A stretch of 64,000 nucleotides of DNA from contig NZ_CP120233.1 in assembly GCF_030012985.1 (NCBI RefSeq), positions 558,001 through 622,000 of the forward strand, given 5' to 3'. This document shows positions 44,276-54,194 of this stretch, piece after piece. Position numbers and translations under genes: made by a program. How positions within the stretch are numbered: position 1 is the stretch's first letter; each line of letters starts with the position of its first letter. The DNA comes from Microbulbifer sp. VAAF005 (lineage in GTDB: Bacteria > Pseudomonadota > Gammaproteobacteria > Pseudomonadales > Cellvibrionaceae). The notes below the pieces were generated by a model, which searched no databases, was not told the origin of the DNA, and worked only from the letters and a program-made list of their open reading frames with translations.

Positions 44276-45709
44276 CTAACTATTTAACTCACGTACCACC
44301 ATCAACCGCTCCTCGGTCATATCCGCAATAGCCCAGCGTACCCCTTCCCGACCAAGACCCGAATCCTTAACACCACCATAGGGCATATTATCTACCCGCC
44401 AGCTGGGTACATCACCAATAACCACACCACCCACTTCCAAGGTATCCCAGGCTTGCTGGGCTTTGTAAAGGTCACGAGTGAATATGCCAGCCTGCAGACC
44501 AAAAGCGCTGTCATTCACTTTTTCTAAAACATCATCGAAACTATCGAAAGGCTCCAGAATTGCAACAGGGCCAAATGCCTCCTGCTGTACAATGGAGCAG
44601 TCATGGGGCACGTTTTCTAATAGCGTTGGATCAAGCATGGCGCCATCTCGTGTACCTCCACAAAGCAAGGTTCCCCCGGCTTGAACCCCCTCTTCCACCC
44701 AGGTATGCAAGCGGGTAGCCTCTCCCTCAGAAATCATTGGGCCAATAAATGTATCTTCTGATCGAGGATCGCCTTTCTTCAGCTTTTTGGTACGCTCAAC
44801 CAGACGTCGCTTCAGGTCTTCATATAGACTGCAATGCCCATAGATCCTCTGAACGCCGATACAGCTTTGGCCCGACTGATAGAAAGCACCGAAAATCAGC
44901 CTCTCTACAGCATCACCAAGATCTGTATCCCGATCGATAACGCAGGCTGCATTACCCCCCAACTCCAAAACCACTTTCTTTCGTCCCGCCCTGGCCTTTA
45001 GGTCCCAGCCCACCGCAGGTGAGCCAGTAAAGCTCAGCAGCTTAAATCGATCATCCACCGTAAACAGCTCTGCTCCCTCTCTATGGCAGGGCAATACAGA
45101 AAAGGCACCTTTCGGCAGCTGTGTTTCGGCCAGAACTTCAGCGATGATCAATGCCCCTATGGGCGTGCGGCTAGCGGGCTTCAGTACAAAGGGGCATCCA
45201 GCAGCGATGGCAGGTGCCACCTTGTGAGCAGCAAGATTCAGAGGGAAATTGAACGGCGATATAAAGGAGCATGCGCCTACTGGCACTCGCCTGATATATC
45301 CGCGATAGCCCCGTGAGCGCTTGGATATCTCAAGATTGATAATCTCACCATTGATACGCACTGCCTCTTCAGCGGCCACATGAAATGTATCGATTAGACG
45401 CAGCACCTCGCCCCGCGAATCATGAATCGGCTTACCAGCTTCAATACACAGCGCTTCGGCCAGCTCTTCAAACCTTTCACGAAAACGTACAACACAATGC
45501 TGTAAAACTTCCTGGCGGTTGTAAGACGGCAAATTAGCCATCGGTTTTTCTGCCAAAAGCGCCCAGTCGATGGCACTGTCAATAACCTTGGCATCAGCCA
45601 TTGCAACCCGGGTAGCTACTTTCCCTGAATACTTGTCAGTAACTTCCAGATCGGTGTTGGCATGCACTGCTTCATTGGCCAGGTAGTAAGGGTAAGATTC
45701 TTGCAGCAA
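44276..45709 (-). CDS. NAD(P)-dependent aldehyde dehydrogenase
   Basis: 477 aa. TTG start at 45709 is supported by AAGGA 7 bases upstream. Catalytic Glu249 (VLELGGNA) and Cys283 (QSGQSCIGVQR) are present, with SPFNFPLN at 151-158 and K177 for cofactor binding. Overall it resembles glyceraldehyde-3-phosphate or lactaldehyde-type ALDHs rather than betaine aldehyde enzymes. It converges on frmB, so aldehyde handling is a theme here, but the substrate is not determined. Confidence 0.9.
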   Translation of the reverse strand: MLQESYPYYLANEAVHANTDLEVTDKYSGKVATRVAMADAKVIDSAIDWALLAEKPMANLPSYNRQEVLQHCVVRFRERFEELAEALCIEAGKPIHDSRGEVLRLIDTFHVAAEEAVRINGEIINLEISKRSRGYRGYIRRVPVGACSFISPFNFPLNLAAHKVAPAIAAGCPFVLKPASRTPIGALIIAEVLAETQLPKGAFSVLPCHREGAELFTVDDRFKLLSFTGSPAVGWDLKARAGRKKVVLELGGNAACVIDRDTDLGDAVERLIFGAFYQSGQSCIGVQRIYGHCSLYEDLKRRLVERTKKLKKGDPRSEDTFIGPMISEGEATRLHTWVEEGVQAGGTLLCGGTRDGAMLDPTLLENVPHDCSIVQQEAFGPVAILEPFDSFDDVLEKVNDSAFGLQAGIFTRDLYKAQQAWDTLEVGGVVIGDVPSWRVDNMPYGGVKDSGLGREGVRWAIADMTEERLMVVRELNS

Positions 45710-45898
45710 GGTAATATCCTTTTACTTGATGTCTGATCTATCAAGAGTGCCCCAACGCCAGATACAGCATTGTGCCCATCGTCGGGTATAGATGACCCGC
45801 AGGCATATATCAAATGTGTACTCGCAGACCCATTAGCTCCGGAAGCAGGGGAGGATTTTCTAGCTGTGATGAAAAAGAAATAGATATACGGGAATCTT

Positions 45899-45930
45899 AT
45901 GAAGTTGAGGGCCAGCGCCCCCAACTTCAT
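45899..45930 (-). terminator. Hairpin downstream of the phosphatase gene
   Basis: ATGAAGTTG pairs with CAACTTCAT, continuing into a GC-rich inner stem (AGGGCC/GGGC-like), 16 bases past the phoD-like stop. The tail is not strongly T-rich, so strength is uncertain. Confidence 0.5.
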
Positions 45931-45946
45931 ATTGAATGGCAGCCAG

Positions 45947-47656
45947 TTATTTTTCAGTCAACCACATGCCAACCGGCTCATAATTAAACTTCTTGTAAAT
46001 GGCCTTTTCGGTATCCGGATTGTCACTCTTCTTATCAATGTTGTATACGGTCCAATTCAATTCATCAACATTGAATTCAATCACCGCATATCCATAGATA
46101 TTACTGACAAAATCTTTGATATGTGGATTGTTGACCTGAACCCCACCATTTAGCAATGAGGTAAACACACTGCCAACATCAATACCTTTTTCAATCGTAT
46201 CGTTCATATTAGGAGAAGATATAGATGGGGTCATCAGCTCAACACCGACCAAGTTGTCGTAGTTCCAGTTGCTGATTTTGCTGAAGTCTACTTTTAGGTA
46301 CGACGCGATGCTGGAATGAAGATCTCCTGTCAGTACCACAAAATTGTCAACGTTACTGTCTTTAACCGACGACAGAATCTGTTCCCGCTCCCACTGGTAA
46401 CCGTCCCAGGCATCATAGTTGGCATAAACCAGTGAACGCCCCAAGATAGTCCCAGCCAATTGGGCCAGTAGAGTTTGGTTCCCCCATACTTTCCAGCGGG
46501 CACTGGAATTTACAATTCCATCTATCAACCAATCCCGCTGTGTCTTACCCAGCATGGTTTGGCTATCTTTTTCGTAATCTGTACACCAGTAATTTTCCCA
46601 AGTAGTACCGTCAGTGCAAGGCTCCTTGGTTCGATAAGTGCGGCTGTCTGTCATATAAAGGTCAACCAAGTCCCCAAACTGGAATGACCGATATATCTGC
46701 AAGTAGTCAAAAGCATGGCTTGCGGACTCATCAACTTTTACCCGTGCTGGGACATATTCAATCCAAGCCTGCTGGGCATCGCGACGTAACTGGCGCAGCT
46801 GATCAGGATCGTTATCACCGGTCTGGTAGGGGTGAGACGGCACGCCCAGAGTATCTCTCTCATAATCCCAGTAGGCGTTGTCTGCCGTTTCATGATCATC
46901 CCATGTGATGATAAATGAGTGCATTTCCATCGCCCGCTGCAAGTTCTTATCCTTGCGGTACTCCTTATAGATATGGCGATAATCTTCAAGGTCCATCGCA
47001 ACCGAACCGCCAGAAGGCAGAGAGAGCGAATGCACTACTGAGCTTTCAAAACCTTCATATTCGGCATATTCATAGATAAAGTCCCCCAAGTGCAGTACGC
47101 AATGTACATCTTCGTCCGCAATATGGTTATAGGCATTGTAGTAACCGGTGGTGTAATCCTGGCAAGTGACCACAGCCATCTTTAGAGTCTCGAGGCTGCC
47201 AGTTGGCAAAGTGTGGCAGCGGCCAGTACGACTACAAATAGTGCCGTATTTGAACCGGTAGTAATAACGCTGATCAGAGGATAAATAGCCTTCCAGGTCA
47301 ATGTTGACGGTGTAATCGCGGTCTGCCGTGATATCGCTAGCATTGATTTCAGCACTTAGAATTGGCTGAGTAAATTCCTCATCCAACGCAACATCTACAT
47401 ATAGAGACTGGCCATCTATATAGGAGTCTGGATTAATATGCGTCCAAAGAACCACCCCTGTTTGACTGGGATCTCCCGAGGCCACGGATAAATCAAAAAC
47501 AATTCCATCGTTATCAATTTGATCAGTAGATGTGGTGCCGCCCAGCACAAAACGTGCATAGGTTTCGCTATCTGTGTCCGCGAGAGAACGAACCGCAAAG
47601 GGGGTCAAAAGTGCAACACCCATAGCCTGGACAAAAGTTCGGCGGGAGATGGTCAT
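45947..47656 (-). CDS. phoD: PhoD-family alkaline phosphatase / phosphodiesterase, Tat-exported
   Basis: 569 aa. The N-terminus TISRRTFVQAMGVALLTPFA carries a twin-arginine (Tat) signal. The metal-site segments expected of PhoD are visible: VVTCQDYTTGYYNAYNHIAD, LHLGDFIYEY, ITWDDHETADN and LTGDLHSSIASYL. PhoD enzymes release phosphate from mono- and diesters outside the cell and use Ca and Fe. ATG at 47656. A Pho box was not identified upstream. Acidic mature sequence is in keeping with a marine host. Confidence 0.9.
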   Translation of the reverse strand: MTISRRTFVQAMGVALLTPFAVRSLADTDSETYARFVLGGTTSTDQIDNDGIVFDLSVASGDPSQTGVVLWTHINPDSYIDGQSLYVDVALDEEFTQPILSAEINASDITADRDYTVNIDLEGYLSSDQRYYYRFKYGTICSRTGRCHTLPTGSLETLKMAVVTCQDYTTGYYNAYNHIADEDVHCVLHLGDFIYEYAEYEGFESSVVHSLSLPSGGSVAMDLEDYRHIYKEYRKDKNLQRAMEMHSFIITWDDHETADNAYWDYERDTLGVPSHPYQTGDNDPDQLRQLRRDAQQAWIEYVPARVKVDESASHAFDYLQIYRSFQFGDLVDLYMTDSRTYRTKEPCTDGTTWENYWCTDYEKDSQTMLGKTQRDWLIDGIVNSSARWKVWGNQTLLAQLAGTILGRSLVYANYDAWDGYQWEREQILSSVKDSNVDNFVVLTGDLHSSIASYLKVDFSKISNWNYDNLVGVELMTPSISSPNMNDTIEKGIDVGSVFTSLLNGGVQVNNPHIKDFVSNIYGYAVIEFNVDELNWTVYNIDKKSDNPDTEKAIYKKFNYEPVGMWLTEK

Positions 47657-47869
47657 AAATCAACTTCCTGTTATCGTACGCATGAAGAATCGGAAAGGGG
47701 GCGGATTCTATAGAAGAACGTACCAACAAAGAAGTTTGACTTTTTATCAAATAATCTCCTCACCTACTGAATTTAACTTTTATAAGGTTAAGGCACAAAA
47801 GTCAGTTAAAATTAATTTACACCAACATCTCTTTAGCCATAAATTAAAAAAATCAAGTATTCCCGTGAT

Positions 47870-48436
47870 TTAGGCGTCTGAAGTCATCTCTGACCTGAGG
47901 TAAGCAAAAGCATGCTGCACATAATCAGCTTTTCCCAATGAAACACCCTGGTTTCTCAAGATTGCATAAGCCGTATTAATATGGAAATAAAATTGGGGTA
48001 ACGCCCAATCCCTGGCATATTGATCATCAGTCATATCAAAAATCATCCCATTAGGAAGTTTAATTGTCACAAGCTCATCCCTTCTCAACATCAATGTTTC
48101 TGGACTAACGCCTCTTAAACGTATCAGCGCTTGTCGAATTCGCTCTTGAGCTTCGGAAATGGACCCAGGATTTTCACCAGCTCCCTGCCCTTCTCGAGCC
48201 AACTCCTCCAGAAAATCTGGAATCGCACGCCGCCCCAATCGAAATATTGCCTCTTGCGCCTGCAAGCAACTAAACCGAACTTGGGATGATAAGGGAAACA
48301 TATCTGGAGCGAGCCTCGCTTTAAGGAGGGCTTCGGACTTGTCTTCTGGCAATTCTGTTTTTGCTTTCTCAAGCCAACAGGAAAGAGCCTCCAACATTTG
48401 TATATACGTAGGTAACAATAAATCCGTCAGACTCAC
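47870..48436 (-). CDS. DUF1993 family protein (DinB-like fold)
   Basis: 188 aa with GTG start at 48436 (MSLTDLLLPTYIQMLEALSC). Features of DUF1993: LAPDMFPLSSQVRFSCLQAQ, the QFYFHINTAYAILRNQGVSL motif with a conserved His and a C-terminal GKADYVQH. The fold is a four-helix DinB-like bundle that in relatives binds a metal. No established function. Stand-alone gene; it is on the opposite strand to the two GGCT-like genes. Confidence 0.82.
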   Translation of the reverse strand: MSLTDLLLPTYIQMLEALSCWLEKAKTELPEDKSEALLKARLAPDMFPLSSQVRFSCLQAQEAIFRLGRRAIPDFLEELAREGQGAGENPGSISEAQERIRQALIRLRGVSPETLMLRRDELVTIKLPNGMIFDMTDDQYARDWALPQFYFHINTAYAILRNQGVSLGKADYVQHAFAYLRSEMTSDA

Positions 48437-48584
48437 AATGTATCTCCATTAGTGATTATTGGTAAGTGGCAAGATGTTTCTCTGGTACCAATTTAAAATA
48501 ATTAACGAGACCCAAGCATAATCTAGAGTCTTCTTATTTCCATATATAAGCTAAATTCATACAGCCTAAACTCGAGATAAATCA

Positions 48585-49052
48585 ATGCTCAGGATACTCA
48601 GATATGTTGCTGCTAGCTTAATGCTATTGGTGCCACTAGCGAACGCTGAATCTATCGACGTCGCAGTTAATGGCACCCTAATGCGCGGATTCGTCCTTGA
48701 AAAACATATGCTGAAAAACCACGCCACTTTTGTGCGTGAGGCTAAAACAGCACCAATCTATCGAATGTGGTCCATTGGAGACAAATACCCTGCAATGGAG
48801 AGAGTGCTTAGTGGCGGCACATGGATTGCACTGGAGATCTGGTCAATTCCTCAAGCAAACTTAGTCAACCTATTAGAGGAGGAGGCTAAAGGATTAGTCT
48901 TAGGTAAAGTTGCTTTAGCGGATGGAACACAAGTATTAGGGATACTAGGTGAAAACTATATTGTGCAAAACCAGAAAGATATTTCCAAGTGGCATGGCTG
49001 GCGAGCCTATGCGGAGAGTTTGGGTATGAGTAGTAATGAAACCGATCAGTAG
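48585..49052 (+). CDS. GGCT-like (allophanate hydrolase C-terminal-like) protein, exported
   Basis: 155 aa. ATG at 48585 with signal peptide MLRILRYVAASLMLLVPLAN followed by AES. The rest, VAVNGTLMRGFVLEKHMLKN ... ATFVREAKTAPIYRMWSIGD ... ALEIWSIP ... GWRAY, matches the gamma-glutamylcyclotransferase-like fold of allophanate-hydrolase-related proteins. Those are normally cytoplasmic, so an export signal is unusual. Its stop overlaps the region of the next gene, a close paralogue without signal peptide. Substrate unknown. Confidence 0.75.
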   Translation: MLRILRYVAASLMLLVPLANAESIDVAVNGTLMRGFVLEKHMLKNHATFVREAKTAPIYRMWSIGDKYPAMERVLSGGTWIALEIWSIPQANLVNLLEEEAKGLVLGKVALADGTQVLGILGENYIVQNQKDISKWHGWRAYAESLGMSSNETDQ

Positions 49053-49086
49053 CACTAATATTGAATATCGGATATCGGCAACCAAT

Positions 49087-49479
49087 ATGAGCACATATAC
49101 AGAAGTCGCAGTAAATGGACCATTGATGCGCGGCCTTGAGTTAGAAAGCAACCTCCTACAAAACGATGCAACCTTTGTCAGGGAGGACAGAACAGAGGCC
49201 ATCTACGGAATGTGGGTAATTAAAGGCCAGTACCCTTCTATGCAGCGAGTGATTATAGGAGGAACATGGTTTGACATTGAAATCTGGTCCCTTCCCAAGG
49301 CCAATTTAATTGAAGTGCTCTATTTAGAAGCGACAGGGCTAACATTAGGCAAAGTGAGCTTAGAAAATGGTGAGCAAGTCTTAGGGATATTGGGCGAAAA
49401 CTATTTAACCCAGCAGCAGGAAGACATCTCCAAGTTTCATGGATGGCGCAACTATATACAACAGAAAACTAACGACTGA
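49087..49479 (+). CDS. GGCT-like (allophanate hydrolase C-terminal-like) protein, cytoplasmic paralogue
   Basis: The ATG at 49087 (MSTYTEVAVNGPLMRGLELE) gives 130 aa; an earlier ATG at 49036 would add 17 residues and overlap the upstream gene. It aligns along its whole length with the protein encoded just upstream (VNG-LMRG-LE, ATFVRE-TA-IY-MW, LEIWS/IEIWS, LGILGENY, DISK-HGWR). The pair therefore arose by tandem duplication, one copy keeping an export signal and the other not. Confidence 0.75.
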   Translation: MSTYTEVAVNGPLMRGLELESNLLQNDATFVREDRTEAIYGMWVIKGQYPSMQRVIIGGTWFDIEIWSLPKANLIEVLYLEATGLTLGKVSLENGEQVLGILGENYLTQQQEDISKFHGWRNYIQQKTND

Positions 49480-49537
49480 CCCAGTAACGCCTCTCTGTAA
49501 CCCATGGCAACACCATTGAGTCGACAATCCACCCAAT

Positions 49538-50425
49538 CTATATTTTTGGACGGTAAAGCTGCCTGCCCGCGCAAGGTAGCCCCAACCACTCTAAACACCC
49601 GACATCCAAAATCGTTACCACCGCCCCACCCCTTGGGTCTTCGCAAAAAGCAATATTAGTGGGCCGCTTGCCACAGGTGGGTATACGTTCGACAACTTTT
49701 CCATCACTATCAAGAACAGTCACATCACCTTGACCGAAAACTGCACAATACAATCGCCCATCACTACCAAAAGCCATCCCATCAGGTCCCACAAATCCCT
49801 CTGGCGCTCCGAAAACCACATTGCTGAAAACCTCCCGTTTCGGAGTTGCTAAAGAAGCGAGATCGTAGCGGTAGATATTGCCGCTAATAGTCTCCCCCAC
49901 ATATAAGCGGCCGTGTAGATCAATGGCAATACCATTGGGAAAGCGCAACCCTGAATCCAGCTGTCGCAACACATCACCACTGCGGGGGTCTATCTCGTAT
50001 ACCCGTCCATCGTAACGACAATTTCGGAAATCAGCCCGGATAGCCTGCCCCTGAACAAACTCACCCGGATCAATTCCGGAATCTGTCATATAGAGCAAAC
50101 CGTTTTCAGCAAAAGCCAAGTCATTAGGCCACAAGAAAGGCTTGCTTTTTGGTCCGCCATAGATATCAAGCAGTGCCCCATCTAACCCCATACGCACAAG
50201 CCGCTCCCTCCCCCCACCGGCGACCCAAAGGCTGTCGCTCCCATCAATTGCCAAACCGTTGGGGCGCCAACCGGGGTCTCCTACCCGTTGGTATTGCCCT
50301 GTCGGATCAATACGGCTTATACAGTGCCGCGAAGATGACATTTCAGCGACATAAATGTGGCCATCAGGCAGGCAAACGGGACCTTCCGGTTCTTGCAGAC
50401 TATTGCACAGCACACGCCTTTTCAT
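49538..50425 (-). CDS. SMP-30/gluconolactonase family protein
   Basis: ATG at 50425 (MKRRVLCNSLQEPEGPVCLP) gives 295 aa. Six-bladed propeller features: EPEGPVCL with the metal-binding Glu, GDPGWRPNGLAIDG, WPNDLAFAENGLLYMTDSG with Asn and Asp ligands, and FPNGIAIDLHGRLYVGET. Family enzymes hydrolyse sugar or aromatic lactones in the presence of divalent metal. No signal peptide. It lies 67 bases after the frameshifted hydrolase on the same strand, so the two may form a small catabolic operon. Confidence 0.85.
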   Translation of the reverse strand: MKRRVLCNSLQEPEGPVCLPDGHIYVAEMSSSRHCISRIDPTGQYQRVGDPGWRPNGLAIDGSDSLWVAGGGRERLVRMGLDGALLDIYGGPKSKPFLWPNDLAFAENGLLYMTDSGIDPGEFVQGQAIRADFRNCRYDGRVYEIDPRSGDVLRQLDSGLRFPNGIAIDLHGRLYVGETISGNIYRYDLASLATPKREVFSNVVFGAPEGFVGPDGMAFGSDGRLYCAVFGQGDVTVLDSDGKVVERIPTCGKRPTNIAFCEDPRGGAVVTILDVGCLEWLGLPCAGRQLYRPKI

Positions 50426-50492
50426 GGGGCTAACATGCGTCCCTATCTGGTCACACCACGACTTTACGAGCACACGAAAACACCCTAACAGC

Positions 50493-51337
50493 CTACTCCA
50501 ACCAGTCTAAAACGTTGCGCCAAAGACTATCCTTGAACTTCTTCCTAAAGAATCCAAAATGGCCAATCGATCCATTGCCAATAGAACTGGACTGGATGGT
50601 TTCAATATCCGTATTTGCGTTGCAATAGAAGTCCCTTAATGTACGCACCGCCTTCTCTGGCGCGAAGTCCTTATCATCATCGATAAACAGGAACTTCATA
50701 TCACACTGCAAGCGCTCAAACCCCTCGCGAATAGGTCTGCCCTGCCGATCGACCACATAGTCCCTATGACGGGCCCAAAAAGCCCACTGGCTAGCAATAC
50801 CTGCAGGTAGGTTCTCCCCTCCCCAGAGTGCGCCTGGCACCCACCCTAAAACCCTCGATAACACCGGAAAGGCAAAGTACCACGCCAGCACTAGCTTTGG
50901 CTGATGCTTAGCCCCCAAAGCCTCCAAAAGCCACTTTGAGCTGATACGCAGTACACACTTGAAAGTTGAGTATTATTTGATGCAAGACCTAGGATTTGTC
51001 CACCGACACTGTGACAAACACAATGCCAAACCAGCGCTTTAGAGTGTTTACCACACCAGTCAATTACCGCCTCCAGATCATTCTCTCCCCAAGCACTCAA
51101 AGTCAGCCGTTTGTCTCTCTGGTTGGCGACAGAAGACTTCCCAATGCCCCGGTAGTCATAAGTCAGAACCAAGTAGCCATTCTGGGCTAAAAAGCTGGCG
51201 AAATCCCAATAGAAACTTTGCTTCACAGCCATAGCAGAGTTAATGATAATGCCCGCTTTTGGCTCCTCATTGGGCGTAAAAAGCTTGGCCCCAAGCTGTA
51301 TCCCATCTTTGGTTGGGATTCTCTCTTCTTTAATCAT
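50493..51337 (-). pseudogene. Alpha/beta hydrolase, apparent frameshift
   Basis: ATG at 51337 (MIKEERIPTKDGIQLGAKLF) runs to VSAQSGFWRLWG and then leaves the family alignment. The other frame takes over as AKHQPKLVLAWYFAFPVLSR ... WRNVLDWLE. Adding one G to the five-G run (plus-strand C5, 50912-50916) restores a 281-aa hydrolase. Features: YDYRGIGKSS, nucleophile elbow CHSVGGQ, acid in FIDDDKDFAPEKA and a likely catalytic His near IGHFGFFRKKF. Related to uncharacterised 'predicted alpha/beta hydrolase' proteins. Could be a genuine lesion or an assembly error (see findings). Confidence 0.75.
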
Positions 51338-51862
51338 TTACCTATGGTTTCCATGTATCATTCAACACAAACCATAGGGAAAAGCTAATGCCAAACCCAG
51401 CACTTCCAGTCAATCATAAGAAATACCATTGGTCGAGGGGGGCCATACAGGAATTTTTCCTATAAAAATGTACTTCAGGCCAAATGCTATCTATTCAATA
51501 ACGAAAGATAAAAACCTAACTCGAATGAATCCACTTGCAACTAGACTTATACAGTTGCTTTATTTGATTATTAATGAGCATTTTAAACCCAATAAATAAC
51601 CAAGTATTATAGCAACCATTTTTTCTTGCTCCCCGCCACCTATTTTGCAAGGCACCTGAAATGTCTCTAGATAAGAAATATATCCCACCAGTAGCAATCC
51701 TGCTCACTATCTACTTAAAGCGACTCTAAAATTCAGCCATCAAACTTGGTATCCGGCTAGTCTCGCCACCAAGTCAACCTGTGATGATTTATTGTGTATT
51801 TAATGTATAACCTAAGTCATTTAAAACTAGTTTGATCTAAGAACGATGGGAAGTTTAGGTGT
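51338..51862. other. Gene-poor AT-rich spacer
   Basis: About 525 bases without a convincing gene. A 63-codon minus-strand frame at 51516-51707 has no ribosome site or recognisable homology and is not called. The spacer probably holds the divergent promoters for the hydrolase and the glycosyltransferase. Confidence 0.4.
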
Positions 51863-52728
51863 ATGACCGATCGATTCAGCATCATTATGCCCTGTTACAA
51901 CAACGCTGACCTCTTATATAACCTTCTGCAAGGCTATTCTTTACAAACATTTCCCAAAAGCCATTTTGAACTCATCATTGTAGACAACAACTCACAAGAT
52001 CCCAATATCATTTCATGTTACAACAAATTCAAGAATCAACTAACTGTAACTTTACTATTTAGGCACCTTTTACCAGACCCATTTGCACTCAACTCGGCAC
52101 GCAATTTAGGTGTTAATATTGCCAAATATGACTGGTGTATATTTACAGATAGTGACTGTATCCCCTCCCCCAGTACTTAACAGAAATCCAAAAATTAATT
52201 AATGAGCATGGATCAAATATCTGCATGACAGGAATAAGGGAATTTATTAATTCCAAAGACATAGTTCCGAGCAAAATAGATAGTAGTGGCGTATACCTCA
52301 GCAACTTCCCAAGGTTTAATAGTTCATCAAATTATGGGCTCAGTAAAGACAGGCGCTTGGGCAAAATTGAGCATCTACCGAACACAGAGCATCCTTGGGG
52401 TCATTTTTATGGCTGTAATATGGTGTTTAAGAAAGAGCATGTTATCAAAGCAGGCTTGTTTGATGAAAAGTATGATGGAACCTGGGGGTATGATGATATA
52501 GATCTAGCCTACCGGGTAATCAATAACCTTAAGGTAAGACCCATTTATATGGAAAAGGCTGTTGTATACCATCAAGATAAAATTGACCCAGCAGAGGCCG
52601 TGAACGAAAAAAGTATCAAACTCAAGGATCTAAAAAACCCGAACTATCAATATATATGCAAGAAAATCCCCGGATACTACGAATTTAGTAATCGTGAATT
52701 TAAGCGCTTTGGACTTACAATCATTTAA
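51863..52728 (+). pseudogene. Family 2 glycosyltransferase, apparent frameshift
   Basis: ATG at 51863 (MTDRFSIIMPCYNNADLLYN). The DxD motif is in FTDSDCIPSP, where the frame ends at a stop. Adding one C to the C5 run at 52167-52171 joins QYLTEIQKLINEHGSNICMT and the rest, giving about 288 aa. The C-terminal half contains FYGCNMVFKKEHVIKAG and WGYDDIDLAYRV, the galactosyltransferase-type acceptor region. Expected to add a sugar to a surface glycan or a secondary metabolite. The neighbouring acyltransferase-like gene suggests a glycolipid or capsule modification role, which is inference. Confidence 0.75.
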
Positions 52729-52746
52729 GCAGCCCACTGATTAAGT

Positions 52747-53901
52747 TTAAATTTCAAGCAATTCGACCTCAGCCGAAATCTGCTTTAGGAAAAAAAGGAC
52801 AGTCTCAAGTGAGAAAATAGCCTTATTTACAGTAACATCAATGTGATAACCATCAACAGATTTGCTAATTGCAAAAACCAGAGCATCCCGTGTGATCGAA
52901 TAGGTTGCTATACAACCATCTTCTCTTGCTGGCAGGTAACTAAAGATAAAGTCTTCGCTAATATTTGAATTAAGTTTCTTCTCTACCTTTAACATATCAA
53001 GTAGTACCACTGCATAATATGCAATATGATATTTTTTTAACAGAAAAATTTGATGTCTGGCAAAATCATCCAAGCCTTTCAGTGAAAAATAGAAACCAGA
53101 AGCCGTATTGCCTATTCCACGCAAATTCCCTCCCTGTTTGGGAATACCGTGAATGAACTCCTGAGTTATTAGTATATTTGCCCTATGCCGATCAAAGATA
53201 CAAGTAAAGGAATCTATCAGGGTTGTTAAAATGTTCTCAAAAGATATCTCATCAGACTCAACTTTAGCTGAAACCAACACGATATCATCCAGCTCTCCAT
53301 ATACATCCCCTCCTTCCTTCAAAAAAAATGGGTTAGCCCTACCCTCCTTCTTATTACTTAATATTAAACCAATCCCTAAGAAGATAGCTTTACCCAGACC
53401 AACGACTCTATCAAAATATGAATATTGGTCATTACCGTTATATAGGCGCCTTATGATTAGGAGATATTCATTTGACTTAATCTTATCTTTCTTCAATAAA
53501 AAATTAGCATACTTAGAGAAAAGCAGCCCGGTATAACCGGAAAAGTAATCATGATTGACTATAAAATATACAGACACCTTGTCAAAATGAATATAAATAG
53601 GGATATCAGCCTTTTCTAATCTCTTATAGAGCTCCTTCCTTCCGTGACTACCCACCAATTCGTTTTGAAGTTCCGTAATTTTCTCTAGATAATAGGGTTT
53701 TGAATGTGGTGCAGAAGTCAATGCAACCAAATCATAGAGCTTACTCAAACAATTGCTTAGTTCAGATTGGCTGTTTTTACCGAAGATATATACGACCAGT
53801 GTGGATACGCAACCATAACCTTTTAAGTATTGCTGAACATAGCTCTTAGGTGTCTTTATCGGTGTAAATAGCTTGCATAAGAAATTAGCTTTCTCCGCCA
53901 T
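52747..53901 (-). CDS. Condensation-fold (CoA acyltransferase-like) protein, divergent
   Basis: 384 aa, ATG at 53901. I do not find a firm family, but YFIVNHDYFSGYTGLLFSKY sits where HHxxxDG occurs in condensation-domain and PapA-type acyltransferases, and the length suits one such domain. The catalytic first His is present only as N-H-D, so a classical HHxxxDG is lacking and the activity is in doubt. It converges on the frameshifted glycosyltransferase (18 bases between the stops). The second condensation-like gene at 57087-58391 has a better motif. Could be a structural or regulatory relative. Confidence 0.45.
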   Translation of the reverse strand: MAEKANFLCKLFTPIKTPKSYVQQYLKGYGCVSTLVVYIFGKNSQSELSNCLSKLYDLVALTSAPHSKPYYLEKITELQNELVGSHGRKELYKRLEKADIPIYIHFDKVSVYFIVNHDYFSGYTGLLFSKYANFLLKKDKIKSNEYLLIIRRLYNGNDQYSYFDRVVGLGKAIFLGIGLILSNKKEGRANPFFLKEGGDVYGELDDIVLVSAKVESDEISFENILTTLIDSFTCIFDRHRANILITQEFIHGIPKQGGNLRGIGNTASGFYFSLKGLDDFARHQIFLLKKYHIAYYAVVLLDMLKVEKKLNSNISEDFIFSYLPAREDGCIATYSITRDALVFAISKSVDGYHIDVTVNKAIFSLETVLFFLKQISAEVELLEI

Positions 53902-54194
53902 AGCATCAACTTAAAAAGGGGGTGTTCTATTAGTAAAGATCAGCTACGCAACATCAAAAAGTGGACAACCGCCTATTATCACGCCAAATGTCATAAAAGA
54001 ACCCCGCAAGCCAGCTAGCACAAAGACAATGCTGCCAGCTACAGGGTACGCAATCATAAAACCTCAGCTATGAGGTTAACTACCTATACCCGAAAGCCAC
54101 CAATCGAATATTAGTAAAGGCAGAAATTCACGACCAGAGGCTCCTTAGCCCCAAATTAACCAAATCTCGATCCTGTCTTTAATATTAGGTAATA

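Noticed and set aside
51516..51707. Minus-strand 63-codon frame in the spacer before the glycosyltransferase
   Set aside because: No Shine-Dalgarno signal, no family resemblance and AT-rich composition; not supportable as a gene.
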